A stretch of DNA of 58,437 nucleotides from Sulfuricaulis sp. (GCF_024653915.1 NZ_JANLGY010000024.1:1-58437), one strand, 5' to 3'. Positions 36,250 through 47,444 are shown, counted from the stretch's first letter. Numbers and translations: made by a program. Notes: generated from the letters alone by a model not told the origin.

Positions 36250-37509
36250 ATGATTGCCATCTTTAAAAAAATGCTGCCAGTCCTGCTGCTTGGACTGATG
36301 CCGCCGCTCTGGGCGGCGCCACCCACCGCGCTGATCTGGGAGACCAGTGTCGAAGAGGCGACCGTTGGCAATCCGGAGCTGCGTACCGCACGTGCCAACC
36401 TGGCGGCAGCCGGCCACACCGCCACCGCCGCTCACAGCGGGAATCTGCCGCAATTGGCGGCGGGTGCGGGATACAGCGACAGTTCGGGAAGTGCGACGGC
36501 CACCGGCACCAATTACAGCACCTCGCTTTCGCTCAGCCAGAATCTTTTTTCCGGTTTTCAGGACAGCGCCCGCATCGAGCAAGGAACGGCGAATCTCACC
36601 CAGGCTGAGGCCAGTCTCGCCACGGCCAAAGCCAAACTGAGCCAGGAATTGAAATCGGCATTTGCAGGATTGCAATTCGCGCAGGACAACGTCACGCTCA
36701 CCGAGAAGATCGTGCGACGGCTGGAGGAGAATCTGCGACTGGTGGAGCTGCGTTTCGAAGGCGGTCGAGAAAACAAGGGTTCGTTCCTGTTGACGCGCGC
36801 CACGCTGGCCCAGGCACGCTACGAGCATCTTCAGGCGCAACAGGCGCAGGCCTCGGCGCAGGCACAATTCGCGCGCGTGCTGGGTCGAGCCGAGCCGGGA
36901 GGATTGCAGGTAATCGGGAACGTGCCAGTAACTGCACCGGGCACGGCGCCGGACTTCCGGGAACTGGTGCAGCAGTCCCCCGACCTGTCGCTGGCGCGGG
37001 CACAGGAGCGATCGGCAGTGGCGGATGTAACACTGGCGCGCTCCGGGTTCTATCCGAGCGTCGATCTTACCGGCAGCGTCGCACGGGAAGGCCAGGACTG
37101 GACTCCCGACAAGGACCGGCGCACGGTGGGGCTGAACCTGACCATTCCGCTATTCAGCGGCGGCAAGGATTACTACACGACGAAGAGCGCGGCATCGACG
37201 CTCGAAGCCGTGTCTTCTAACAAGGATAATGTAGAGCATCAATTATTGGTGCGGCTCAAGCAGGCCCATGCGGGCTACGTCGAGTCAGCGGAGAAGCTCA
37301 AGGTGGATCGGGCATTCCTCGAGGCCGCTCTCACGCGCGCCGAGATCGCGCGTTCGCGTTACAACAACGGCCTGATGTCGTTCGAGGATTGGGATCGGAT
37401 CGAGAACGATCTCATCCAGCGCCAGAAAACATTTTTGCAAAGCCAGCGTGATCGCGTCACGGCCGAGGCGGCCTGGGAGCAGGCGCAGGGAAAAGGGGTG
37501 ATTCCGTGA
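36250..37509 (+). CDS. TolC-family outer-membrane efflux channel
   Basis: A 419-residue outer-membrane factor. The signal peptide runs to about residue 21 (cleavage after LWA). Two OEP repeats follow, each with a long coiled-coil hairpin (NLAAAGHTATAAHSGNLPQL and ELRFEGGRENKGSFLL regions in the first half, TLARSGFYPSVDLTGS and EIARSRYNNGLMSFEDW in the second). The order TolC, membrane-fusion protein, MacB-like ABC exporter defines a tripartite pump. Its stop overlaps the next start (GTGA). Confidence 0.88.
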   Translation: MIAIFKKMLPVLLLGLMPPLWAAPPTALIWETSVEEATVGNPELRTARANLAAAGHTATAAHSGNLPQLAAGAGYSDSSGSATATGTNYSTSLSLSQNLFSGFQDSARIEQGTANLTQAEASLATAKAKLSQELKSAFAGLQFAQDNVTLTEKIVRRLEENLRLVELRFEGGRENKGSFLLTRATLAQARYEHLQAQQAQASAQAQFARVLGRAEPGGLQVIGNVPVTAPGTAPDFRELVQQSPDLSLARAQERSAVADVTLARSGFYPSVDLTGSVAREGQDWTPDKDRRTVGLNLTIPLFSGGKDYYTTKSAASTLEAVSSNKDNVEHQLLVRLKQAHAGYVESAEKLKVDRAFLEAALTRAEIARSRYNNGLMSFEDWDRIENDLIQRQKTFLQSQRDRVTAEAAWEQAQGKGVIP

Positions 37510-38480
37510 GCACGAGTGAAACCATACGTAAATACCGGTGGGTAATTGGAGTGGTGCTGCTCATCGCGCTCGGTACCGGCGCGTATCTCTACTGGTATGC
37601 CGGCGGTGATAAGCAACCCGCCTATCGCGAGGTCGGCGTGACCCGCGGCGACCTCGAGGTATCGATACTCAGCACCGGCGTGGTGCAACCCCGGAACCGT
37701 CTTGAAATAAAACCGCCGATCGCAGGTCGCGCCGAGCAGGTGCTGGTACAGGAGGGGCAGAGCGTTACCAAGGGCCAGATCATGGCGTGGATGAGCTCGA
37801 CCGAGCGCGCGGCGCTGATCGACGCCGCCCGTGCCCGCGGACCAGAGGAACTCAAGCGCTGGGAAGAGTTGTACCGCGCCACCCCGGTGTTGGCGCCGAT
37901 CAACGGCACGGTCATTCTGCGCAGCGTGGAACCCGGCCAGACCTTTACCGGTAGTGACGCCGTGTTCGTGTTGTCGGACCGGCTCACGATCAAGGCGCAA
38001 GTGGATGAGACCGATATTGCGCGGATTCGCCTGCGCCAGAATGCGCAGCTTATGCTCGATGCCTATCCGGACCAGCCCTTCGACGGTCAGGTGGACCAGA
38101 TCGCGTATGACGCCAAGGCGGTGAACAATGTCACGACCTATGAGGTTGATGTGTTGCCCGAGAAGACGCCTGCGTTCATGCGCAGCGGGATGACGGCAAA
38201 CGTGAGCTTTGTGACGGAGTCGCGCCAGAACGTGCTGCTGGTTCCGGCCGAGGCGGTGAAAATGCGCGATGGCAATGCCCATGTCCTGCTTTCGCCGTCG
38301 AGGCCGAACGGCAAGCCGGAAGAAAAGCGGATCAGGACCGGGTTGAGCGACGGCCGGCGCACCGAAATCCTCGAAGGAATGAGCGAAGGAGAAAAACTCC
38401 TGGTGGAGCGTTTGCGTTCCGGTAGCGGCAGCGACGCCGCTTCCAGTCCGCTCATGCCTTATGGCAGAAAGAAGAAGTGA
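37506..38480 (+). CDS. Periplasmic adaptor (MacA/HlyD family)
   Basis: A 324-residue membrane-fusion protein. An N-terminal anchor helix (residues 10-31) is followed by the lipoyl/barrel-sandwich halves: EVSILSTGVVQPRNRLEIKP then APINGTVILRSVEPGQTF. The alpha-hairpin between them is very short (about 30 residues), unlike canonical MacA, which suggests a different contact with the TolC channel. A beta-barrel domain (IKAQVDETDIARIRLRQNA) and membrane-proximal domain complete it. GTG start, 4-bp overlap with the channel gene. Confidence 0.85.
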   Translation: MSTSETIRKYRWVIGVVLLIALGTGAYLYWYAGGDKQPAYREVGVTRGDLEVSILSTGVVQPRNRLEIKPPIAGRAEQVLVQEGQSVTKGQIMAWMSSTERAALIDAARARGPEELKRWEELYRATPVLAPINGTVILRSVEPGQTFTGSDAVFVLSDRLTIKAQVDETDIARIRLRQNAQLMLDAYPDQPFDGQVDQIAYDAKAVNNVTTYEVDVLPEKTPAFMRSGMTANVSFVTESRQNVLLVPAEAVKMRDGNAHVLLSPSRPNGKPEEKRIRTGLSDGRRTEILEGMSEGEKLLVERLRSGSGSDAASSPLMPYGRKKK

Positions 38481-38493
38481 GTCCAGCGCAAGG

Positions 38494-40443
38494 ATGATCG
38501 AGCTTCAGGACATCCGCAAGATCTACCGCATGGGTGAGACCCGCGTGGAGGCCTTGCGCGGGGTTTCGCTCGGTATCGAGCCGGGCGAGTTCGTGGCCAT
38601 CACCGGCCCGTCCGGATCGGGCAAATCCACCCTGATGCACGTGATCGGGCTGCTCGACGTGCCCGATTCGGGTTCCTACCGCCTCCTTGGCCGGGAGACC
38701 GCACACCTGCCGGAGGACGACCTGGCGGTGCTGCGTCGCGAGGCCATCGGTTTCGTGTTCCAGCAGTTCAACCTGTTGCCGCGAGTCAGCGCGGCAGAAA
38801 ACGTGGCGATGCCGCTGCTGTACTCACGTCACGATCTCGACATGGTGCGTGCTGAAAAGCTGTTGACGCAAGTCGGGTTGGCTGATCGCGTGCGCCACAA
38901 GTCGAACGAGCTTTCCGGCGGGCAGCAGCAGCGCGTGGCCATTGCGCGTGCCCTGGTGAATGAGCCGCGCATTATCCTTGCCGATGAACCGACCGGCAAC
39001 CTGGATACCGCCAGCCAGAAGGAAATCATGGAGGTCCTCAAGCAACTCAATCGCGAGGGAATCACGATCGTCATCGTTACGCATGAAGAAGAAATCGCGC
39101 GTGAGGCGCGTCGCCGCATCCGCATGCGCGACGGCGTCATCCAGTCCGATGACTGCGTTGCGAAGACTTCACATGCCTCTTCGCCGCCCAGTCCAAACGT
39201 CCGACCGCCCGACCGCTGGCGCCTGCAGGAGATCGGCGAGCATCTGCGGCAGGGACTGCGTGCGCTGGCGAGCAACAAAGTGCGCACGGCGTTGTCGATG
39301 CTGGGCATCCTGATCGGCGTGGCCGCCGTGGTGGCGATGCTGGCGCTCGGGCGGGGCGCGCAGAAGGCCATCGAGACACAGTTGGCATCGCTGGGGTCGA
39401 ATCTGCTGGTACTGCGCCAGGGCGCTGTGCGCGTCGGCGGTGTGGCACAGGAAGCGGGAGCGACGACACGGCTGAGCATCGATGATGTTGCCGCGATCAA
39501 GGAACGGATCGCGGGAGTCAAGCAGGCCTCGCCCTCGGTTCGGGGCCGCGCGCGCGTGAGTTTCGGTAATCGCAACTGGAATACCCAGATACTGGGAACC
39601 GGTCCGGAATATGAACATATGCGCGCCGCCCGGCCGCAGCTCGGGCGCTTTTTCACGGAGGCAGAGAACCAGCGGCGCACGCGCGTGGCGCTCATCGGAT
39701 TGACGGTGGTGCGCGAACTCTTTGGCGGGCAAAACCCGCTGGGTGAATACATCAAACTCAACAAGATCAATTTCCAGGTCATCGGCATTCTTCCCGAAAA
39801 AGGCGCGAACGCCTGGAACGATCAGGACGATATTGTGGTGATCCCGACACAGACGGCCATGTATCGCCTGCTCGGAAAAAATTACGTGGACTACATCGAT
39901 ATCGAGGCCGTCAGCGCCGACCAGCTCGAGTCGATCATCGAGGATGCCAAGCAGCTCATGCTGGTGCGCCACCGGGTGCCGCCGTCGTTGAGTCAGGATG
40001 CTTTCGAGGTACGCAATCTGGCGGACATTCAGGCCACCATGGCGGAAAGCAGCCGCACCATGTCATTCCTGCTCGCCACCATTGCCGGGATTTCCCTGCT
40101 CGTGGGAGGTATCGGTATCATGAACATCATGCTGGTGTCGGTGACCGAGCGCACACGCGAGATCGGACTGCGCAAGGCTGTGGGCGCGCGCCGGCGCGAT
40201 ATCCTGTCGCAGTTCCTGGTGGAAACCCTGGTCGTGAGTCTGATTGGTGGATTCGCCGGCATTGCCGTCGGCTGGATCATGACGGTGATGATGTCAGCAT
40301 TCGCCGGTTGGTCGGCATCCATCACGGCGGATGCCGTGCTGCTGGCCTTCCTGTTCTCTGCCGGAATCGGTATCGTTTTCGGTATCTACCCCGCACGCAA
40401 GGCCGCCGGACTTAATCCCATCGAGGCGTTGCGCTACGAGTGA
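38494..40443 (+). CDS. MacB-like ABC exporter (ATPase-permease fusion)
   Basis: A 649-residue type VII ABC protein. The N-terminal ATPase has Walker [10 protein letters not shown], the signature [15 protein letters not shown] and Walker [13 protein letters not shown]. After a linker of about 30 residues, the MacB permease has its first helix ([20 protein letters not shown]), a large MacB_PCD periplasmic domain, and three more helices ending [12 protein letters not shown] 38494 gives the usual [15 protein letters not shown] start; an in-frame ATG at 38461 overlaps the adaptor gene by 20 bp. The pump probably exports a macrolide-like compound, peptide or lipid. Confidence 0.9.
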   Translation: MIELQDIRKIYRMGETRVEALRGVSLGIEPGEFVAITGPSGSGKSTLMHVIGLLDVPDSGSYRLLGRETAHLPEDDLAVLRREAIGFVFQQFNLLPRVSAAENVAMPLLYSRHDLDMVRAEKLLTQVGLADRVRHKSNELSGGQQQRVAIARALVNEPRIILADEPTGNLDTASQKEIMEVLKQLNREGITIVIVTHEEEIAREARRRIRMRDGVIQSDDCVAKTSHASSPPSPNVRPPDRWRLQEIGEHLRQGLRALASNKVRTALSMLGILIGVAAVVAMLALGRGAQKAIETQLASLGSNLLVLRQGAVRVGGVAQEAGATTRLSIDDVAAIKERIAGVKQASPSVRGRARVSFGNRNWNTQILGTGPEYEHMRAARPQLGRFFTEAENQRRTRVALIGLTVVRELFGGQNPLGEYIKLNKINFQVIGILPEKGANAWNDQDDIVVIPTQTAMYRLLGKNYVDYIDIEAVSADQLESIIEDAKQLMLVRHRVPPSLSQDAFEVRNLADIQATMAESSRTMSFLLATIAGISLLVGGIGIMNIMLVSVTERTREIGLRKAVGARRRDILSQFLVETLVVSLIGGFAGIAVGWIMTVMMSAFAGWSASITADAVLLAFLFSAGIGIVFGIYPARKAAGLNPIEALRYE

Positions 40444-40514
40444 GCCCAGGCTTTGGGATGTGATACATTTCACGCCTGACCGTCCACCGTTTTTTTAATA
40501 AAAAAGACTGATCC

Positions 40515-41678
40515 ATGAACCTGCACGAATATCAGGCCAAGGCGCTGCTCACTGAATACGGCGTTCCGGTCTCACCGGGTCGTCCGGCCTTTTCCGTGAG
40601 CGAGGCGCTGGAAGCGGCCAACGCATTGGGCGGCGACAGCTGGATGGTTAAGGCACAGATACATGGCGGCGGTCGCGGCAAGGCCGGTGGCGTAAAAAAG
40701 GTCAGCGGCCGCGATGCATTGAAAAACGCAGCGGAAAGCCTGCTGGGGAAGAAACTGGTGACGCATCAGACCGGTCCCGCCGGGCAACCGGTGCAGCGCC
40801 TGCTAATCGAACAAACGAGTGCGGTGAAACGCGAGCTGTACCTGGCCTGCCTGCTGGATCGTGCGCTGGAACGCATCGTGTTTATCGCCTCCAGTGCCGG
40901 TGGCATGGACATCGAGGAGATCGCCACCAGGCATCCGGGAAAAATCCTGAAGGCAGTTGTCGATCCCGTGGCCGGTCTGCAGGGCTATCAATGTCGCGAG
41001 ATCGGTTATGCCCTCGGGCTGAATGACGCGCAAGTCACGGCACTGACGCGCATGATGTTGAGTCTGTATCATCTCTATTGCGCGCGTGACTTGAGCCTGT
41101 TGGAGATTAACCCGCTGGCGATTGTTAGCGACGGAGAATTGATCGCGCTCGATGCCAAGATCCAGGTGGATGACAGTGCGCTCTACCGACAGAGGGCGCT
41201 TGAAACATTACGCGACCCCTCGCAGGACGATTCCAAAGAGCAGAAGGCGCGTGAGATCGGGCTCAATTACATTGCGCTCGATGGCAACATCGGCTGCATG
41301 GTGAACGGTGCCGGATTAGCCATGGCCACCATGGACTTGATCAAGCTGCACGGCGGCATGCCGGCGAATTTTCTCGACGTGGGTGGGGGCGCTACGGCCG
41401 ACAAGGTGGCCGAGGCCTTCAAGCTGATTCTCTCGGACAAGAACGTCAAGGCTATCCTGGTCAATATCTTCGGCGGTATCGTGCGCTGCGATTTGATTGC
41501 TGAGGGTATTATCAAAGCCGTCAAGGAAGTCGGGATTGAAATTCCCGTGGTGGTGCGGCTTGAAGGAACCAATGTCGACAAGGGACGGGCGCTCCTCAAG
41601 AGCAGCGGTCTGAAAATTATTTCGGCTGACAGCCTGACCAGTGCCGCCCAGCAAGTGGTGGCAGCAGCAAAAAAATGA
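40515..41678 (+). CDS. sucC: Succinate-CoA ligase (ADP-forming), beta subunit
   Basis: A 387-residue ATP-grasp subunit that binds nucleotide and couples succinyl-CoA cleavage to ATP synthesis in the TCA cycle. [18 protein letters not shown], the [16 protein letters not shown] loop and the C-terminal [13 protein letters not shown] and [10 protein letters not shown] are family marks. It overlaps sucD by 4 bp (ATGA). An A/T-rich stretch (TTTTTTTAATAAAAAA, 40491-40506) precedes the gene. Confidence 0.97.
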   Translation: MNLHEYQAKALLTEYGVPVSPGRPAFSVSEALEAANALGGDSWMVKAQIHGGGRGKAGGVKKVSGRDALKNAAESLLGKKLVTHQTGPAGQPVQRLLIEQTSAVKRELYLACLLDRALERIVFIASSAGGMDIEEIATRHPGKILKAVVDPVAGLQGYQCREIGYALGLNDAQVTALTRMMLSLYHLYCARDLSLLEINPLAIVSDGELIALDAKIQVDDSALYRQRALETLRDPSQDDSKEQKAREIGLNYIALDGNIGCMVNGAGLAMATMDLIKLHGGMPANFLDVGGGATADKVAEAFKLILSDKNVKAILVNIFGGIVRCDLIAEGIIKAVKEVGIEIPVVVRLEGTNVDKGRALLKSSGLKIISADSLTSAAQQVVAAAKK

Positions 41679-42547
41679 GTATCCTGGTTAATAAAAATAC
41701 GAAAGTGATTTGTCAGGGGTTCACTGGCAAGCAGGGGACATTCCATTCAGAACAGGCGATCGCCTATGGCACCCAAATGGTCGGCGGCGTGACCCCGGGC
41801 AAGGGCGGACAATCGCACCTCGGATTGCCGGTGTTCAACACCGTGCGGGAAGCCGTGCACGAAACCGGCGCGACCGCGACCATGATTTACGTGCCGGCGC
41901 CGTTCGCCGCCGATTCCATCCTGGAGGCGGCCGCGGCGGGTATCAAGGTAATCGTGTGCATTACCGAGGGCATACCGGTGCGCGACATGCGCAAGGTCAA
42001 GGCTGCACTGCATCAGTATCCCGGTGTCTCGCTCATCGGACCGAACTGCCCCGGCGTTATCACGCCGGGCGAGTGCAAGATTGGCATCATGCCGGGCGTT
42101 ATTCACAAACCGGGTGCGGTCGGCATCATTTCGCGTTCGGGCACGCTGACTTATGAAGCGGTGTATCAGACTACGCAGGAGGGGCTGGGTCAGAGCACTT
42201 GTATCGGCATTGGTGGCGATCCGATCCAGGGGCTGAATTTCGTGGATTGCCTGAAAATGTTCCAAGCCGATGCGGGCACGCGCGGTATCGTTATGGTGGG
42301 TGAAATCGGCGGGCAGGCGGAGGAGGACGCCGCCGCCTATATAAAGAATCACGTTACCAAGCCGGTGGTGGCGTATATCGCTGGCGTGACCGCACCCAAG
42401 GGCAAGCGCATGGGTCATGCCGGCGCGGTAATCGCCGGCGGCAAGGGCACGGCCGAGGAGAAATATCGCGCGCTTGAAGCCGCCGGGGTGCATACGGTGC
42501 GATCGCCAGCCGATATCGGTGCGCGCATGCGCGAAGCGCTGGCCTGA
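41675..42547 (+). CDS. sucD: Succinate-CoA ligase, alpha subunit
   Basis: A 290-residue CoA-binding subunit. The phosphorylated histidine is H248 in [26 protein letters not shown] and [19 protein letters not shown] are the CoA-site signatures. Translation is coupled to sucC (ATGA overlap) and nadE starts 1 bp after its stop. Confidence 0.97.
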   Translation: MSILVNKNTKVICQGFTGKQGTFHSEQAIAYGTQMVGGVTPGKGGQSHLGLPVFNTVREAVHETGATATMIYVPAPFAADSILEAAAAGIKVIVCITEGIPVRDMRKVKAALHQYPGVSLIGPNCPGVITPGECKIGIMPGVIHKPGAVGIISRSGTLTYEAVYQTTQEGLGQSTCIGIGGDPIQGLNFVDCLKMFQADAGTRGIVMVGEIGGQAEEDAAAYIKNHVTKPVVAYIAGVTAPKGKRMGHAGAVIAGGKGTAEEKYRALEAAGVHTVRSPADIGARMREALA

Positions 42548-42548
42548 C

Positions 42549-44216
42549 ATGACCGCTCGCCTGCGCATTGCTCTTGGCCAGCTCAACCTGCTGGTGGGTG
42601 ATATTGGCGGGAATGCTGCGAAGATGATTGCCGCGGCCCAGCGCGCGCGTGACGAGCTCAAGGCCGATCTTGTCCTGTTTCCCGAGCTCGCGCTCACCGG
42701 TTATCCGCCCGAGGATTTGCTGTTGCGTCCCGATCTCAGCGTACGGGTGGAGCTCGCGCTGGGTGAGATGCTCAAGAATATTTCCGGCATCGACGTGATC
42801 GTGGGTTATCCCAAGCGGCAATATGGCAAGTTGTTCAACGCCGCCTCGCTGCTGCGTGGCGGCAAAGTGGCGTCGACCTATTTCAAGCACATCCTTCCCA
42901 ACTACGGCGTGTTTGACGAAAAACGCTATTTTGCCGACGGCACCGATCCCTGTGTGCTGGATATCAAGGGCACGCCGGTGGGTATCACCATCTGTGAGGA
43001 CATCTGGGAGCGCGGACCAGTGGAGCAGACCGTGAACGCGGGCGCGCGTCTTGTGATGAATATCAATGCATCGCCCTTCCACGGGAGAAAGGGGCGGGAA
43101 CGTCTCGATATTGTCGCCCGCCGTGCGCGCGCCAATGGCGTGCCCATTGTTTATCTGAATCTGGTGGGTGGGCAGGATGAGCTGGTGTTCGATGGCGACT
43201 CCTTTGTCGTCAACGGGCGGGGTGAAATGACCCAGCGGGCCCCGGCTTTTGTCGAGGGATTGTATCTCGTGGAGATCGATACCGGAGACCACGTCGAGCC
43301 GGTCAAATCGCAGATCATGCCGGATCTTTCTGATGAGGAGAGTGTTTATTCTGCGTTGGTTCTGGGCATCCGCGACTACATCGCCAAGAACAAGTTCAGC
43401 GGTGCCGTCATTGGCCTGTCCGGTGGAGTGGATTCGGCGCTGACGCTGTGTTTGGCGGCCGATGCCATCGGCGCTTCACGGGTCGAGGCCGTCATGATGG
43501 CTTCGCCCTTCACGTCGTCGATGAGCCTGGAAGATGCGCGCATGCAAGCCTTGTCGCTCGGCGTAAAATACAGTTTCATCTCGATCGAAAATCTATTCGA
43601 ATCGTTTCGCGCGGCACTCAAGGATGAATTCAAGGGCATGGCGCCTGATACCACCGAGGAAAACATCCAGGCGCGTATTCGCGGCACGCTGCTCATGGCG
43701 ATCTCGAACAAGACCGGCAAAATGGTGCTGACCACCGGCAACAAGAGCGAAATGTCGGTCGGTTACGCCACGCTCTACGGCGACATGGCTGGTGGTTTTG
43801 CCGCCATCAAGGATGTACCCAAGACACTGGTGTACCGCCTGGCGGAATACCGAAATAAGATTAAACCTGTTATTCCCAGGCGCGTGTTCGAACGTCCGCC
43901 GTCGGCGGAACTGGCGCCGGACCAGAAGGACACCGATTCGCTGCCGCCGTATTCGGTGCTGGATCCGATCCTCGAGCGCTATGTCGAGCTGGATCAGTCG
44001 GCGGAGGACATTATTGCCGCGGGTTTTGACGAGGCCACGGTGCGCAAGGTGTTGCGCATGGTGGACCGCAATGAATACAAGCGCCGGCAGGCGGCGCCTG
44101 GTGTGCGTATCACGCCGCGCGCCTTTGGGCGCGACCGGCGCTATCCCCTTACCTCAGGCTACGGCAGCCACGGTCCGGACAAGCCGGGTGGTAACGGCCC
44201 GGCCAGTGGTATTTAA
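42549..44216 (+). CDS. nadE: Glutamine-dependent NAD+ synthetase
   Basis: A 555-residue two-domain enzyme for the last step of NAD synthesis. The N-terminal nitrilase-like glutaminase domain (1-270) has the E46-K113-C149 triad (FPELAL, FKHILPNYG, ICEDIW). The C-terminal synthetase has the PP-loop GLSGGVDSAL and the GNKSEMSVGYATLYGDMAGG block. It is joined to sucCD in a likely operon, and lies upstream of glnB as in several beta- and gammaproteobacteria. Confidence 0.95.
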   Translation: MTARLRIALGQLNLLVGDIGGNAAKMIAAAQRARDELKADLVLFPELALTGYPPEDLLLRPDLSVRVELALGEMLKNISGIDVIVGYPKRQYGKLFNAASLLRGGKVASTYFKHILPNYGVFDEKRYFADGTDPCVLDIKGTPVGITICEDIWERGPVEQTVNAGARLVMNINASPFHGRKGRERLDIVARRARANGVPIVYLNLVGGQDELVFDGDSFVVNGRGEMTQRAPAFVEGLYLVEIDTGDHVEPVKSQIMPDLSDEESVYSALVLGIRDYIAKNKFSGAVIGLSGGVDSALTLCLAADAIGASRVEAVMMASPFTSSMSLEDARMQALSLGVKYSFISIENLFESFRAALKDEFKGMAPDTTEENIQARIRGTLLMAISNKTGKMVLTTGNKSEMSVGYATLYGDMAGGFAAIKDVPKTLVYRLAEYRNKIKPVIPRRVFERPPSAELAPDQKDTDSLPPYSVLDPILERYVELDQSAEDIIAAGFDEATVRKVLRMVDRNEYKRRQAAPGVRITPRAFGRDRRYPLTSGYGSHGPDKPGGNGPASGI

Positions 44217-44229
44217 TAGAATCACCGGC

Positions 44230-44337
44230 AAAAATTCTGAACCACGGGGAACACGGGGAAAAGCATAAAGGGTATAAATAGTCTTTCTGTTTTCAGGTGT
44301 TTTTTATTCCCCGTGCTCCCCGTGGTTTAAGATTTTG
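44230..44337. repeat. Hairpin with tandem-repeat arms (CACGGGGAA type)
   Basis: AACCACGGGGAACACGGGGA (44240-44259) and its inverse (44307-44327, one mismatch) flank 46 bp. Each arm carries two copies of the unit CACGGGGAA. It fills the nadE-glnB gap and may terminate nadE or attenuate glnB. Confidence 0.7.
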
Positions 44338-44353
44338 GTTTCCATTTGGTTAA

Positions 44354-44728
<375 letters not shown>

Positions 44729-44738
44729 CCACCGTTGA

Positions 44739-45521
44739 CTAGCGGCTGGCTGTCAGCGCGCCGACCTCGGCGAGGTAACGGCTGTTCGGGAAATTCTTGC
44801 CAAGTATCCGCAGGGTGTCTTTCAGCAAATCGTTCATCCCCATCGCCTTGTAGGACAACGCCATGATGCCAAGGGCGTCTTCCGTCGACGGCGTGCGGGG
44901 ATAATTTTCCAGCGCGTATTTGGCGCGATTAACGGCCGCGACGTAAGCCGAACGTTCGTAATAGAAGCGCGCCACCAGCGTTTCATACTTCGCCTGAGCC
45001 TCGAACAGATAGGCCATGCGCTGCCGGGAATCCTCGGCGTAGCGGCTGTTGGGAAAGCGCTGCACGACTTCGTTGAAGGCGTTGTAGGAATCCAGCGCGC
45101 CTTTGGGGTCGCGGTCGGAAAGATCGTCCTTGGAGCCCAGTAGCCAGTTCACCAGACCCCTTTCGCCGTGGAAGTTCACCAGCCCCTTGAGGTAATACGC
45201 ATAATCCACGTTCGGGTGCGTCGGATGCAGGCGGATGAAACGGTCGGCGGCCGCGATGGCGAGCGCCGGTTCCTCATATTTGTAGTTGGCGTAGGCAATT
45301 TCCAGTTGCGCCTGTTCGGCATAGCGCCCGTAAGGGTAGCGTGCTTCAAGGGTTTCAAAATATTTTATGCCGGCCTCGTAATCCTCGTCCGCCACCTTCT
45401 GCTTGGCCTCTGTGTAGAATTTCTCCGGCGACCAGTCCTTGGTCGGGTCTTCGGTGATGCCGGCGCATCCGGCGATCAACAACAAGGAAAGGCCGGCCAG
45501 CGGCCTGATGAAACGACGCAT
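44739..45521 (-). CDS. bamD: Outer-membrane assembly lipoprotein BamD
   Basis: A 260-residue lipoprotein of the BAM complex that inserts beta-barrel proteins. The lipobox LLLIAGC gives lipidated C19. Five tetratricopeptide-like repeats follow (for example KQKVADEDYEAGIKYFETLE, ALDSYNAFNEVVQRFPNSRY). ATG 45521 starts at the signal peptide; the frame is open upstream without support. Its divergence from rluD and pgeF is the E. coli order. Confidence 0.95.
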   Translation of the reverse strand: MRRFIRPLAGLSLLLIAGCAGITEDPTKDWSPEKFYTEAKQKVADEDYEAGIKYFETLEARYPYGRYAEQAQLEIAYANYKYEEPALAIAAADRFIRLHPTHPNVDYAYYLKGLVNFHGERGLVNWLLGSKDDLSDRDPKGALDSYNAFNEVVQRFPNSRYAEDSRQRMAYLFEAQAKYETLVARFYYERSAYVAAVNRAKYALENYPRTPSTEDALGIMALSYKAMGMNDLLKDTLRILGKNFPNSRYLAEVGALTASR

Positions 45522-45599
45522 TCGATTTACCCCGATACAACGTATAAAGTCGCGCCAGCTTAACCCGATTTCACTTCGCCGAAAAGACCAGCCGCAGGA

Positions 45600-46562
45600 A
45601 TGAACCAGGAATCCAGATTGTCGGCAACTATCCCGGCCGAGCTGACCGGACAACGGCTCGATCAGGCGTTATCGGCGCTGTTCAAGGACATCACGCGCTC
45701 GCGACTGCAACAATGGATCGAAGATGGCCGCGTTACCCTCAACGGCCGGGCCCCGCGCAAACGCGACAAGGTGAAGGAGGGCGATGCGGTAGAGATCATG
45801 GTCCCGCCGCCAGTGGATTCGGGCTGGAAGGCGCAGGCGCTTCCGCTGGTGTTTGTGCATGAAGACAATGAACTCCTCGTCATTAACAAGCCGCCCGGTT
45901 TGGTGGTGCACCCCGGCGCGGGCAATCCGGAAGGCACCCTGCTGAACGCGCTGATCGCGCACGCGCCGAAACTCGCGAGACTCCCCCGCGCCGGGATCGT
46001 GCACCGGCTCGACAAGGATACCTCGGGCTTGCTGGTGGTCGCGAAGACCGAAAGCGCGCGCCAGAACCTGATCGGACAGCTGCAGGAGCATGCTGTCGAG
46101 AGGGAATACCTCGCCATCGTGAATGGCGTCATGGTCGCCGGCGGAACGATTGAGGCTCCAATCGGGCGCCATCGCACTCAGCGCACGCGCATGGCGGTGA
46201 GCAGTCAGGGCAAACCCGCGGTGAGCCATTACCGCGTCATGAAAAAATATCGTGCACACACGCTGGTACAGGTCAACCTCGAATCCGGTCGCACGCATCA
46301 GATCCGCGTGCACATGGCGCATTTGCATTATCCCGTGGTGGGTGATCCCGTGTACGGCGGTCGGCTCAAAATCCCCGCTGGTTCGAGCGAAAAACTGAAA
46401 GATGTATTGCGAGGTTTCAAGCGTCAGGCCCTGCATGCGCTGAAGCTGTCGTTGATTCATCCCGAGACGGGGAAACGTGTGCAGTGGGCGACGTCAGTAC
46501 CGGAGGATATGAGTAAATTGATGGAGGCCCTGGCAATGGATGCCAAGGCGCATTCTGATTAA
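45600..46562 (+). CDS. rluD: 23S rRNA pseudouridine synthase RluD
   Basis: A 320-residue enzyme making pseudouridines at 1911, 1915 and 1917 in helix 69 of 23S rRNA in E. coli. The S4 RNA-binding domain is at residues about 17-70, and the catalytic aspartate is D138 in IVHRLDKDTSGLLVVAKT. The end carries SGRTHQIRVHMAHLHYPVVG. It is divergent from bamD across 78 bp and followed by pgeF. Confidence 0.95.
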   Translation: MNQESRLSATIPAELTGQRLDQALSALFKDITRSRLQQWIEDGRVTLNGRAPRKRDKVKEGDAVEIMVPPPVDSGWKAQALPLVFVHEDNELLVINKPPGLVVHPGAGNPEGTLLNALIAHAPKLARLPRAGIVHRLDKDTSGLLVVAKTESARQNLIGQLQEHAVEREYLAIVNGVMVAGGTIEAPIGRHRTQRTRMAVSSQGKPAVSHYRVMKKYRAHTLVQVNLESGRTHQIRVHMAHLHYPVVGDPVYGGRLKIPAGSSEKLKDVLRGFKRQALHALKLSLIHPETGKRVQWATSVPEDMSKLMEALAMDAKAHSD

Positions 46563-46638
46563 AATGTCGAATATGTCTCCGGTAGCGACACCTGATCATC
46601 CCTTGTAATATCACCCGCTGGCAGGAAACCATAAATCC

Positions 46639-47406
46639 ATGGCGGCGACGATCAATACCCTCGAATTCATCTACCCCGACTGGCCGGCGCCAGTGCACGT
46701 GAAGGCATTGACGACAACGCGCAACGGGGGTTTCAGCGTAGGCCCTTATGCCTCGTTTAATTTGGGCAATCTGGTGGGCGATGAGCCGGGCAACGTCAAG
46801 CGCAACCGCGCCCTGTTGCGCGATGTGCAGAAGCTACCGGCCGAGCCGTGGTGGCTCACGCAGGTGCACAGCAGTCGCGTGATTGATGCCTTCGACGCCG
46901 GTCCCGGCGAGGAAGCGGACGGTTGTGTGACCGGCACGGGTGGCGTGGTGTGCGCAGTACTGACGGCGGATTGTCTGCCGGTATTCCTGTGCGACCGGCG
47001 CAGTACGCGTATCGGCGTGCTGCATGCCGGTTGGCGCGGTTTGGCGGCGGGCGTCATCGAGGAGGGATTGCGCAAAATTCAAATTCCCCCGGCGAATCTG
47101 CTGGCCTGGCTTGGGCCGGCCATCGGGCCATCGGCTTATGAGGTGGGTGACGACGTGCGCAAAGTGTTTGTCAGTCAGGACAAGGAGATGTCCGAGTCAT
47201 TCACTGCCATACCCAATCGTCCGGGACACTGGCTGGCCGACCTTTATAATATTGCACGCTTGCGTCTGCGCTCACAAGGCGTGCAAGCGATCTTCGGCGG
47301 TCTGCGTTGCACGCTGCGCGAGCGCAATCTGTTTTATTCCCACCGGCGGGATGGTACCTGCGGCCGCATGGCCTCGCTCATCTGGCTGGATAAGCATGCT
47401 CGTTAA
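46639..47406 (+). CDS. pgeF: Peptidoglycan editing factor PgeF (YfiH family)
   Basis: A 255-residue DUF152/Cu-polyphenol-oxidase-fold protein. In E. coli it prevents L-Ser misincorporation in the murein stem; family members also have purine-nucleoside phosphorylase or adenosine deaminase activity. The metal/catalytic residues sit in WLTQVHSSRV, LTADCLPVFLCD and VLHAGWRGLAAGV. Location after rluD is the conserved position. Confidence 0.92.
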   Translation: MAATINTLEFIYPDWPAPVHVKALTTTRNGGFSVGPYASFNLGNLVGDEPGNVKRNRALLRDVQKLPAEPWWLTQVHSSRVIDAFDAGPGEEADGCVTGTGGVVCAVLTADCLPVFLCDRRSTRIGVLHAGWRGLAAGVIEEGLRKIQIPPANLLAWLGPAIGPSAYEVGDDVRKVFVSQDKEMSESFTAIPNRPGHWLADLYNIARLRLRSQGVQAIFGGLRCTLRERNLFYSHRRDGTCGRMASLIWLDKHAR

Positions 47407-47444
47407 GCCATGACGCCTGCTTTCTCGCCGGGCAATCTCCAATA

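Noticed and set aside
42400-43292. Long minus-strand ORF antisense to sucD-nadE
   Set aside because: sucD and nadE are unambiguous there; the reverse frame is a codon-bias shadow.
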